From positions 1 to 60,480 of the forward strand of contig CANEDP010000008.1 of NCBI GenBank assembly GCA_947426305.1: 60,480 nt of DNA, given 5' to 3'. The notes under the pieces were generated by a model. That model worked only from the letters and a program-made list of their open reading frames with translations, made no database searches and was not told the origin of the DNA. Position numbers and translations under genes: made by a program. The first letter of the stretch is position 1; every line of letters begins with the position of its first letter. Origin of the DNA: an uncultured Clostridia bacterium. GTDB taxonomy: Bacteria > Bacillota > Clostridia > TANB77 > CAG-508. Of this stretch, positions 48,100-56,194 are shown piece by piece.

Positions 48100-48879
48100 A
48101 TGGACGAATCAGTAAGCAAAGCATTAATTATGGTAGCTAGCGTACTTCTTGCTATGATAGTTGTTGGATTTATTACATTTTCATTTGGGCAAATGGGAAT
48201 TTGGGCAACTGTTCAAGACGACGAAGTACTAACCCAGCAAACGACTGAGTTCAACCGAGAATACGAAGCTTATGGAAAAGATTTAATGTATGGGGTGGAT
48301 GTGATTTCTTGTTTGAATAAGGCGTTGAGCAATAATGACAAAATAGAAGATGAACGAATGATTAATGGAGAAAGATATGATGCCAATTACCTAGTAGATG
48401 TTTTATTCACAATAAATAGTGGTTTAACTGAAACTGTTCGTGTTTATCACATGAATGCAAATGGGAGTCAAGAAGATTATTCAGGAGAAGGTACAGACAA
48501 ACCTCAAAAAGACCTAAAGGAAATGAAGAATATTTTTACAATATCAGCAAAATATTCTAGCAAAATTCAAGGTGGGACTAACAAAATTGATTTTGCAAAA
48601 AATTTAAATACATATGTAGATAGAACAACAAAAGTTAATGACGATACTTATAGCTTAGTACAAAATAGTGAAATTGTTGAAGCCTTATTGACTTGTTCAG
48701 ATGAAGTAAAACAGACAGTAAAAAATAAAAGTCCAAATTCTTCTGATATTGATAGCTGGACAAAAGCAGAATGGGAAACAGCTTTATACGATATGAAAAC
48801 CAGAAAATTTAAATGCACAAATATTGAATATAGTGCAGAAACTGGTAGAGTGAATAAAATAGAATTTGTAGAAATGTAA
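48100..48879 (+). CDS. Pilin-like protein 1 of the tandem array
   Basis: 259 aa. N-terminus MDESVSKALIMVASVLLAMIVVGF starts almost at once with a hydrophobic helix, without a class III leader. A FNREYEAYGKD ... YGVDVISCLNKALSNN segment follows, shared with the next genes (motif FNxxFxxY...G.DV...l.kA..NN). The rest is a polar domain. Probably an extracytoplasmic, pilus-forming or pilus-associated subunit of the Tad-like system. Family not recognised. Confidence 0.65.
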   Translation: MDESVSKALIMVASVLLAMIVVGFITFSFGQMGIWATVQDDEVLTQQTTEFNREYEAYGKDLMYGVDVISCLNKALSNNDKIEDERMINGERYDANYLVDVLFTINSGLTETVRVYHMNANGSQEDYSGEGTDKPQKDLKEMKNIFTISAKYSSKIQGGTNKIDFAKNLNTYVDRTTKVNDDTYSLVQNSEIVEALLTCSDEVKQTVKNKSPNSSDIDSWTKAEWETALYDMKTRKFKCTNIEYSAETGRVNKIEFVEM

Positions 48880-48894
48880 AAAGAAAGGATTGCT

Positions 48895-49407
48895 ATGGAA
48901 AATGCGTCAAAAGCCTTTATAATGGCAGCAGGAGTTTTAATTGCAGTCATGGTAGCAAGTTTCATGATATTTGCTTTAAGAAAAGCAGGCAGATTAAGTA
49001 GCGAATATGAAAGCCAAAGGGCAGATTTAGAATTGGTTAATTTTAATAGTCAATTTGAATATTTTGCAAGAGATAATAATACTTATTTTGACATTATGAC
49101 TGTTTCTAATATGGCATATGATGTCAATCGCAATAATGGATATGATGCAAATAATAAAATTGAAATTATAATAAAAAATGACAATGACCATATTCTTTAT
49201 CGAATTTTGTCAAAGGAAGCATTGGAAAGAAATCATTTTTTTGAAAAAGAAACAGATAAACAAATCTATATGTATGACACGACATTACTGGATTATACAA
49301 AATTGAAACCAGATACAGAGGAATATATACATAAATTTGTATGCACAAAAACGGATTATAACGATGTAACAGGAAAAATTTGCGAAATGCAATTTAAAAT
49401 AAAATAA
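48895..49407 (+). CDS. Pilin-like protein 2 of the tandem array
   Basis: 170 aa. N-terminus MENASKAFIMAAGVLIAVMVASF with the same hydrophobic helix from residue 6, then VNFNSQFEYFARDNNTYFDIMTVSNMAYDVNR, equivalent to the shared motif. The end TDYNDVTGKICEMQFKIK is very similar to the ends of pilin-like proteins 1 and 3. It follows gene 1 by 15 bases with AAAGGA. Confidence 0.65.
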   Translation: MENASKAFIMAAGVLIAVMVASFMIFALRKAGRLSSEYESQRADLELVNFNSQFEYFARDNNTYFDIMTVSNMAYDVNRNNGYDANNKIEIIIKNDNDHILYRILSKEALERNHFFEKETDKQIYMYDTTLLDYTKLKPDTEEYIHKFVCTKTDYNDVTGKICEMQFKIK

Positions 49408-49477
49408 TTAATATTTTTCTTAAAAAATATTGAAATAAAATAGGTTATATGTTACAATTAATAGTAAGGAATTGATT

Positions 49478-49912
49478 ATGAAAAAGACAATTTTTATTAT
49501 ATTATCAATCGTTTTGGTCATCATCATTTGTATTTATATGAACTACAGAGAGCTTTTATCTAAACAGACGGATGCTCAAAAATTCAACCAAACATTTGAA
49601 TTTTATAACAAAGAAGCCATTTATGGCACAGATGTTACAACAGTCATAAACAAAGCAATTGATAATAATCAAAAATTTAATATTCCGAAAGATGAAAAGG
49701 GCTTGTACATTGCAGATGATAAAAACAGCATTAAAATTTATGTTTATATGCTGATAAATGAAACAACGTATCCAATGGAAAGTTTTGTAAATCTTGGGTT
49801 AGATGAATTTACAAGAAATTTCGGAGAAATTAAATTCGAGTGCACAGATGTCAAATATCATCAAACAACTGGAAAAATCGCAGAAATGACATTTGCCGCC
49901 AAACAAGTTTAG
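49478..49912 (+). CDS. Pilin-like protein 3 of the tandem array
   Basis: 144 aa from ATG 49478 (TAAGGA upstream). The N-terminal helix is preceded by MKKTIFIIL, so it differs from the MENASKAL type. The motif KFNQTFEFYNKEAIYGTDVTTVINKAIDNN and the ending TDVKYHQTTGKIAEMTFAAK match pilin-like 1 and 2. Same subfamily with a divergent start. Confidence 0.6.
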   Translation: MKKTIFIILSIVLVIIICIYMNYRELLSKQTDAQKFNQTFEFYNKEAIYGTDVTTVINKAIDNNQKFNIPKDEKGLYIADDKNSIKIYVYMLINETTYPMESFVNLGLDEFTRNFGEIKFECTDVKYHQTTGKIAEMTFAAKQV

Positions 49913-49980
49913 TTTTTAATATATACAAAAGTATATTAAAATAAATTTATTTTTGTAAAAAAACAAAGGAGGAAAAAATT

Positions 49981-50481
49981 ATGGAAAATGCGTCAAAAGC
50001 GTTAATTATAGCAGGAGCTATATTATTGTCAATATTAATTATAGGGTTAGGAATGTCAGTTTACAACTCTTCAACATCAGTAACAGGAGGAATCAACTTA
50101 GATGCTACAGAAATAAGAGCACATAATTCACAATTTACAGCTTATGAAGGAAGACAAAAAGGTTCAGAAATAAAAACGTTACTTGGAATGATTCAATCCA
50201 ATAATGCTGAATATGACGATAGACAAATTACTGTTTGTTTTAGCGATAAGAGTACAGATTTGACTGCATATGATGAACAGAATATGAGTAATGAAGGTGA
50301 ACCTCAACATATGTTAGGCTCGCAAGTAAGTGATATTTCTACAATACGAGGCAAGGTAAAATCAAAAACTACTTACAGTGTTACATTTGAAACAAATAAC
50401 AGCAATTTAATTGTTTATTGTGGAATAAAAGTTTATGAATCAATCAATAGTCCTAGTGACGACGATGGGGACAATGGTTAA
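49981..50481 (+). CDS. Pilin-like protein 4 of the tandem array
   Basis: 166 aa. N-terminus MENASKALIIAGAILLSILII, then AHNSQFTAYEGRQKGSEIKTLLGMIQSNN, where GS.(V/I)K.L replaces the DV segment of genes 1-3. A strong AAAGGAGG site suggests high expression. The C-terminal domain (TTYSVTFETNN...) resembles that of pilin-like 5. Confidence 0.65.
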   Translation: MENASKALIIAGAILLSILIIGLGMSVYNSSTSVTGGINLDATEIRAHNSQFTAYEGRQKGSEIKTLLGMIQSNNAEYDDRQITVCFSDKSTDLTAYDEQNMSNEGEPQHMLGSQVSDISTIRGKVKSKTTYSVTFETNNSNLIVYCGIKVYESINSPSDDDGDNG

Positions 50482-50507
50482 TTTTATAAGAAAGGACATA
50501 AAAAATT

Positions 50508-50960
50508 ATGGAAAATGCATCAAAAGCGTTAATTATAGCAGCTTCAGTTTTATTAGCTATTTTGATTATTGCCATGGGCGTAGCAATTTTTAATAAAGCC
50601 CAAGGCGCAGCGGATACCAGTAGTTTTGACACAGCAGAAATTAATATGTTCAATCAAAAATTTGAAAGATATAATAATAACCAACTAGGTTCGCAAGTAA
50701 AATCACTGATTTCATTTGCGATATCCAATGCAAGCACTAACAAGGAAGAACCTTCGAAATTGCCAAAAGTTATATTTAAAGCAGAAAAAGATGAGGACAA
50801 TGTAACTACAGAAAGTGGAATGGAAGCAAGTAATAAAAATGAGGACTACATAGATGATCTTGGAAAAATAAGAAATGCTATTATTTCAACACATACCTAT
50901 AAAGTAGAGCTAAGTTATGCTAATACTGGATTAATTGGCGAAATAAAAATAGCATATTAA
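50508..50960 (+). CDS. Pilin-like protein 5 of the tandem array
   Basis: 150 aa. MENASKALIIAASVLLAILIIAMG, then MFNQKFERYNNNQLGSQVKSLISFAISNA and an ending RNAIISTHTYKVELSYANTGL that parallels gene 4. The two are clear tandem duplicates. Confidence 0.65.
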   Translation: MENASKALIIAASVLLAILIIAMGVAIFNKAQGAADTSSFDTAEINMFNQKFERYNNNQLGSQVKSLISFAISNASTNKEEPSKLPKVIFKAEKDEDNVTTESGMEASNKNEDYIDDLGKIRNAIISTHTYKVELSYANTGLIGEIKIAY

Positions 50961-50978
50961 GATAAAGAAGGGTAGATT

Positions 50979-51704
50979 ATGGAGAATGTTACACGAGCAC
51001 TAATCATAGCATTTAGTATGTTAATATTTGTAATAGCGTTTACCTACTCGATGTATTTGATTAATAAACTCACAACCACCTCTAGTACATTACTAGAAAC
51101 AGTATCTACCACAAATTATTACGATAATATTCAAGTATCTGGTGATGTTACCACAAGAGAAGTTGGAGTAGATACAATCATACCAGTACTTTATCGATAT
51201 TATAAAGAAAACTATGCAGTAAAAATACTAGATAGCGAAGCAAATGGTGGAAAGCTAATTCAATTATTTGATGTCAATATCGAGAGCAAAATCGATCGTG
51301 CAGCCAAGTATACGGTAGCAGATGTTACTAGTGTTAATGCGGATAAAGAATTGATTTCATTAAAAAGTTCAATTTATAATATACCAAACAATAAAGCTTA
51401 TCTATTCGAAGCACCATGGACAGGCAGTACGAGCGAAAACACTCGAGCCAGAATTGATTATTTTTTACATGGAACAAAAGGCTATATCAATAATACTTTA
51501 GTTGATTACACCCAAAATAGCAAAACAGGAATATTCCAGAATGAAAATGGATTTATAGGAAACTATGGTAATACTACTTTTATTGAAAGTTTTGTCGAAT
51601 ATGCCTACGAAGGAGAAACGATTTCTACTGAAACTGGAGTGGAAACAATAACAGGAAGTACGAAGGAAAGTTCAAAAATTATTATAACATATCAAGTGAA
51701 ATAA
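50979..51704 (+). CDS. Pilin-like protein 6 (longer relative)
   Basis: 241 aa. N-terminus MENVTRALIIAFSMLIFVIAF keeps the array pattern; the rest is a larger domain with VIPVLYRYYKENYAVKIL and a C-terminal TFIESFVEYAYEGETIST. Possibly a minor or tip subunit. It follows gene 5 by 18 bases. Confidence 0.6.
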   Translation: MENVTRALIIAFSMLIFVIAFTYSMYLINKLTTTSSTLLETVSTTNYYDNIQVSGDVTTREVGVDTIIPVLYRYYKENYAVKILDSEANGGKLIQLFDVNIESKIDRAAKYTVADVTSVNADKELISLKSSIYNIPNNKAYLFEAPWTGSTSENTRARIDYFLHGTKGYINNTLVDYTQNSKTGIFQNENGFIGNYGNTTFIESFVEYAYEGETISTETGVETITGSTKESSKIIITYQVK

Positions 51705-51730
51705 AACGAAAAAGTAAAGGGGATATCAAA

Positions 51731-52252
51731 ATGGGCGATAGTTTAATGACTATTATTGCTATATTTTTAGCAGTCATATTAATGTTTTTGTTTCCGATGT
51801 TATCTGTTTCGGAAAGAGCAGACGACATTTCGCAATTAGCAGTTGAAACAGCGGTAACTGAATTTGTAGATAATTCAAGAGCAATTGGAAAAGTAACAGT
51901 TGCGAATTATGAAAAATTAGTAAATGCTTTAAATGCAACAGGAAATTCTTATACCATTGAAATGGAAAGAAAAGTGTTAGATGAAAACGTTGGAAAGAAA
52001 ACAGCCTGGGCGAATGGAAAAGTAATTGGAGAAAATGTACATTATTCAATTTATACTTCTCAAATTTTAGAAGATTTATTAAAGAATGAAGACCATCGTA
52101 TGAAAGAAGGAGATTACTTCTATTGTTCAGCTAAAAACGATAATACAACCATGTCACAAACCTTAAGAAGTGTATTTTATTCCATTTCTTCCAACAATTC
52201 TTACCAAGTTGGAGCTGACCACGGTGGAACTGTCAATGCAACAGGAAACTAA
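51731..52252 (+). CDS. Membrane-anchored TadE-like subunit
   Basis: 173 aa. MGDSLMTIIAIFLAVILMFLFPM helix, then AVETAVTEFVDNSRAIGKVTVANYEKLVNALNATGN, typical of helical extracytoplasmic subunits in Clostridia Tad-like loci. A hairpin terminator follows the gene. Function inferred from context only. Confidence 0.55.
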   Translation: MGDSLMTIIAIFLAVILMFLFPMLSVSERADDISQLAVETAVTEFVDNSRAIGKVTVANYEKLVNALNATGNSYTIEMERKVLDENVGKKTAWANGKVIGENVHYSIYTSQILEDLLKNEDHRMKEGDYFYCSAKNDNTTMSQTLRSVFYSISSNNSYQVGADHGGTVNATGN

Positions 52253-52272
52253 ATAAAAAGCAATAAAATGGG

Positions 52273-52306
52273 AAAGATTGACTAAAACAAAAGTCAATCT
52301 TTTTTA
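52273..52306 (+). terminator. Terminator within the Tad-like operon
   Basis: AAAGATTGACT pairs with AGTCAATCTTT, followed by TTT. It separates the 52320 gene and probably lowers its expression relative to the array. Confidence 0.85.
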
Positions 52307-52319
52307 GAAAGGATAAACC

Positions 52320-54674
52320 ATGAAAGTAGATGGATTAGGCGTAATATTAGCGATTATTTTATTACCAATCATATTGGTAGTTACTTACTATATTCAGTTG
52401 CAAGTTGATACAATCGCCAAAGAAAATTCATATAATACCAAACTCTTAAGTGCGACATATGATGCCATGTCTGCCTTTGAAATTAATACAGCAAATGAAG
52501 AATTATCAACAGTTGCAGATTCCATGAGAAGTATGATTTTAGCTTCTAACAATGTGTTTCTAAACTCACTAGCTACCAATCTTGGTATTTCCAATGCCAA
52601 CAAAGAGCATTTGCAACAATACATTCCAGCGGTGCTATACACCATGTATGATGGCTACTACATTTATGCGCCAACAGAAACGCCAGTTGTAGCAGAAAAA
52701 AAAGAAGAAGATTCAAATGGATTAATTACGACAAAAGGATATCAATCTGTTGGTAATACAGATATAACAGATAGTGAGATAGAAGATGTAAACAATGGCA
52801 TTTATGGAGATATTATATATGAATCTGATTCAGAGAAAATTCCTCAGAAATACACAATTCATAAAAAAAATGCAAAAACAAACACAGACTACATCCTAAA
52901 ATCCTATGTTCAATATTCTGCTCGATATATCAATAATGATAATGCTTCAAAGAAAATTGATGTTACCATCAATTACACATTAGACAACTACCTAAACATT
53001 GTTGGAACAATAGGCGATGTATATTATACGAAAACAGGATATTTAATAAAAGATGGCTCAGTAACAAATGTTGATATAGATGGACCTTATGATTTAGCTG
53101 ATAAAAACGAAGATGAAGCAAAAGATAAAATTTTAGGTGTCAAAACCAATGCAGAAGTAACAACAATTAGAGCCACAGAGAGCGCAAGTATAGAAGTTAA
53201 TGGAGTAGAAATTAAGGCTAATTGGGACAATATAAAAAATGCTTTATCAAATTTAAAATATGATACAGATATAAAAACCATTAGCGAAGCGGAAACTTAT
53301 TTACAAAGAGCATATCAAGATTATGAAAAAATGCAAAGAAGTAATGAGTTTACCAAGGAACAAAAAGAACAAGAGTTAATAAAAATATTAGAGGCTATCC
53401 AAAATTTAGAATTCGAAATTTCCAACTACAAAGCGATTGCCTATTATGTAAGCTCAAGCATTTTCTCAAATTGGGTGTATGAAAATTTAGAAACTTTAAC
53501 ATATGGTGATATAAAAGATAATGCAATGACGGATTATTATGGAACTGATTACCAATCTACATCTGGAGCAAATGATTTTTATTATGATTTTCATGATGAT
53601 GCCGTAAAGAAAAGAAAAATTTTTACAAAAGAACAAGATCCAGAAGATTTAGAACAGGATTTCAATACGCATAAAATGGAAGTTATCAAAAATTCGATTA
53701 AATACAACTTAAATTTGTCCATTTCTGCTTACTGCCAAATGAAAGGCTCAAAAGATTTCAGTTTACCAATTCTTTTAGACGAAGAATGGGACAAAATTTT
53801 GCAAAATATTTCAATTGTTTCCTTCATGCAAGGATTGGACTGTGGATTAAGAATTTATAATAATTATGAAATCGTTTCAAGCACAAACAACGAATTAACC
53901 GTAACGCCAAGCGAAATTTACTATGTAAAAAAAGACGAATTTAATAACACTGGAGGTACGTTTCATAGAATTGATTGCCCAGAATTAGGGGAAAATGTAG
54001 CGTACATTTCTTTCAAATCAAAAGAAGTAAAATATGACTCAATTTACAAAGATGAAACTTATTACTACGACCATAGAAATTTGGCATGTTATCGTTGTAT
54101 TAATACGAATAATTATTATGAAGAAAGATGTATACTAAGAAATGCAGAAGATAAAGAGGAATCTTTTACATCGTATTATGAAATGATTAATTTACTGACA
54201 AAAACGAACCAAAATAGGCAGGGAGAAGTGGCTAAAAGCGAAAATAAAAAAAGAGCAGGCTATGTTTCCATTGCAAAAGAAAGACAAAATATTTACAAAA
54301 CCAATGCATTGCCAGTATCAGAAGGATATGAGATTATTTACTCATCTGATACAAGTCAAACTAATAATGCAACATTAAATTTAGGAAAAAATTACGAGCC
54401 TATAAAAAAACTTCAAATTACATTTTCTTCAATAGCTTCGGCGAATACGTCTGGAAACCGAGAGCCTGTATTAAGTTTACAAGCAAAATTTAATGATAAT
54501 GTTAATGCAGATTATTTAAGAAACATTGACTTAAATTTAGACCAATCAAAAGAGCAAACTGTAATACTAGATGTTTCAAACATAGATATGATTAATAAAA
54601 TTGAATTATCGAAAACAGCACCTGGCTATGAAGTAAGTTATGTCGTAAAAAGCATCAAAGCAATTTATAAATAA
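52320..54674 (+). CDS. Large TadE/TadG-like surface protein
   Basis: 784 aa. One N-terminal membrane helix (residues about 6-27), then a long extracytoplasmic region rich in Asn, Lys and Tyr. A Cys cluster occurs late (HRNLACYRCINTNNYYEERC). The size and the N-terminal SYNTKLLSATYDAMSAFEINT resemble Clostridia TadE/TadG-type proteins; it may be a tip or adhesin component. No known enzymatic motif. Confidence 0.6.
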   Translation: MKVDGLGVILAIILLPIILVVTYYIQLQVDTIAKENSYNTKLLSATYDAMSAFEINTANEELSTVADSMRSMILASNNVFLNSLATNLGISNANKEHLQQYIPAVLYTMYDGYYIYAPTETPVVAEKKEEDSNGLITTKGYQSVGNTDITDSEIEDVNNGIYGDIIYESDSEKIPQKYTIHKKNAKTNTDYILKSYVQYSARYINNDNASKKIDVTINYTLDNYLNIVGTIGDVYYTKTGYLIKDGSVTNVDIDGPYDLADKNEDEAKDKILGVKTNAEVTTIRATESASIEVNGVEIKANWDNIKNALSNLKYDTDIKTISEAETYLQRAYQDYEKMQRSNEFTKEQKEQELIKILEAIQNLEFEISNYKAIAYYVSSSIFSNWVYENLETLTYGDIKDNAMTDYYGTDYQSTSGANDFYYDFHDDAVKKRKIFTKEQDPEDLEQDFNTHKMEVIKNSIKYNLNLSISAYCQMKGSKDFSLPILLDEEWDKILQNISIVSFMQGLDCGLRIYNNYEIVSSTNNELTVTPSEIYYVKKDEFNNTGGTFHRIDCPELGENVAYISFKSKEVKYDSIYKDETYYYDHRNLACYRCINTNNYYEERCILRNAEDKEESFTSYYEMINLLTKTNQNRQGEVAKSENKKRAGYVSIAKERQNIYKTNALPVSEGYEIIYSSDTSQTNNATLNLGKNYEPIKKLQITFSSIASANTSGNREPVLSLQAKFNDNVNADYLRNIDLNLDQSKEQTVILDVSNIDMINKIELSKTAPGYEVSYVVKSIKAIYK

Positions 54675-54679
54675 ATTCC

Positions 54680-54713
54680 AAAAAGCAGAAACTTAAAATT
54701 CTGCTTTTTTTAA
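54680..54713 (+). terminator. Terminator at the end of the Tad-like region
   Basis: AAAAAGCAGAA pairs with TTCTGCTTTTT followed by TT; loop CTTAAAA. Confidence 0.9.
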
Positions 54714-54744
54714 TATTTTTTCAAAAAAAGGTTATCCTAATCTT

Positions 54745-55932
54745 ATGAAAAATTTAAAGATTATAATAACTTTTTTTATTTTAATATTTGTTTATATCTA
54801 TGTTGCAAACATTACACTAATTCCAGAACATATTATTCTACTAGAAAATGAAACTTACAACATCAGAAAATTTTTAGGAGTTGATACCATAGAAACAATT
54901 GCTACATCAAATGATAATGGAAATACAGTTAGTGTCGATGTTACTTTATTTGGAAACAAAGTAAAAGAAGTAACAGTCGACACAATTGAAAATGTTCAAG
55001 TTGTTCCTATTGGAAAAATTATTGGTATGAAGTTATACACAAATGGTGTGCTAATTGTGGGAATGTCTGAAGTAGAAAATATTCACAATGAATTGGTTAA
55101 TCCTTGCAAAAGTTCCGACATCAAAGAAGGCGACACCATTGTAAAAGTAAACGATACCGAAATTGATGACATTCAAAGTTTGAAAAATGTCGTCAAGGAA
55201 AGCAAAGGAGCAGACGTTTTACTAACGCTTGTGCGCGATGGAACTGTTCTTACTTCTAACATTACACCAGTTCAAACCGAAAAAGAAGAATATAAACTTG
55301 GCTTATGGGTCAAAGATGCAGCAACAGGCGTTGGAACCATCACTTATTACGAAAAAAACACAGAAAGTTTTGCGGCACTTGGCCATGGAATCATCGATTC
55401 TGACACAGACAAATTAATCAATATTGACTCTGGAGAAATTGTAACATCCGATGTAGTAGCCATTACGAAAGCAGAAGTAAACAGTCCCGGAGAGATTAGA
55501 GGAACCATTATCAATCAAAAAACAATAGGGGAAGTGCAGAAAAATACGCAATTTGGAATTTATGGAAAGCTAAACAATTTAGCGAGCCTAAATGTTGATG
55601 TAAGTTCGGCTCTGCCAGTTGCTTTGCGAGACGAAATTCAAACGGGAAATGCGACCATTCTCTGTAGTTTAAATGGCAAAAATGCCAAAGAATATGACAT
55701 AAAAATCGAAAAAATCAACAAAGCCAATCATTATGACAACAAAAGTATGCTCATTCGCGTAACAGACGATGAACTGATTCAGCATACAGGAGGAATCATA
55801 CGTGGCTTGTCAGGTAGTCCTGTTTTACAAAACGGAAAATTTGTTGGCGCAGTTACCAATGTGCTTGTTTCCAATCCAGAAGTTGGGTATGCCATTTTTG
55901 GAGATATGATGGTGAAGGAAATGAGGAAATAG
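54745..55932 (+). CDS. spoIVB: SpoIVB-family serine peptidase
   Basis: 395 aa. N-terminal membrane anchor (about residues 5-22), a PDZ domain (GMKLYTNGVLIVGMSEV through EGDTIVKVNDTEI), then the S55 peptidase domain with the catalytic His in FAALGHGI and Ser in RGLSGSPVLQNGK. SpoIVB signals from the forespore to activate sigma-K in the mother cell, so the organism probably sporulates or descends from spore-formers. It is not next to spo0A here. The ribosome site is weak (AAAAGG, 13 bases away). Confidence 0.9.
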   Translation: MKNLKIIITFFILIFVYIYVANITLIPEHIILLENETYNIRKFLGVDTIETIATSNDNGNTVSVDVTLFGNKVKEVTVDTIENVQVVPIGKIIGMKLYTNGVLIVGMSEVENIHNELVNPCKSSDIKEGDTIVKVNDTEIDDIQSLKNVVKESKGADVLLTLVRDGTVLTSNITPVQTEKEEYKLGLWVKDAATGVGTITYYEKNTESFAALGHGIIDSDTDKLINIDSGEIVTSDVVAITKAEVNSPGEIRGTIINQKTIGEVQKNTQFGIYGKLNNLASLNVDVSSALPVALRDEIQTGNATILCSLNGKNAKEYDIKIEKINKANHYDNKSMLIRVTDDELIQHTGGIIRGLSGSPVLQNGKFVGAVTNVLVSNPEVGYAIFGDMMVKEMRK

Positions 55933-55967
55933 AAGGTGCTTAAAATAAAGAGAGAGTATGCTTAAAG

Positions 55968-56027
55968 GTAGTCAATTTGAAAAATTGACTACTGAGACTG
56001 TAACAAACAAGTTTTAACAGTCTCAGT
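55968..56027. repeat. Two overlapping inverted repeats after spoIVB
   Basis: GTAGTCAATT/AATTGACTAC (55968-55992) overlaps ACTGAGACTGT/ACAGTCTCAGT (55990-56027). They cannot both form fully at once. Neither has a U-tract. Confidence 0.6.
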
Positions 56028-56031
56028 AAAC

Positions 56032-56060
56032 TTGACATAAAACAAAAAATGTGATATAAT
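56032..56060 (+). promoter_or_regulatory. Consensus promoter upstream of clpB
   Basis: TTGACA (56032-56037), 17-base spacer, TATAAT (56055-56060): a perfect sigma-A-type promoter. No CIRCE or CtsR box was seen. Confidence 0.88.
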
Positions 56061-56079
56061 AAAAGGTAGAGGACTTTTT

Positions 56080-56110
56080 CGGAAATAATTCAATTTATTT
56101 CCGTTTTTTT
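56080..56110 (+). terminator. Promoter-proximal terminator/attenuator in the clpB leader
   Basis: CGGAAATAA, loop TTCAA, TTATTTCCG, then seven T. It lies about 13 bases after the expected start point, so most transcripts would be about 45 nt long. Confidence 0.85.
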
Positions 56111-56194
56111 GCTTAAAAAATTTTATCTTATGGTAAATTTAATCTTTTTGTGATACAATAAAGAATAATAAAAGTATACATAAGGAGGTTTAGT

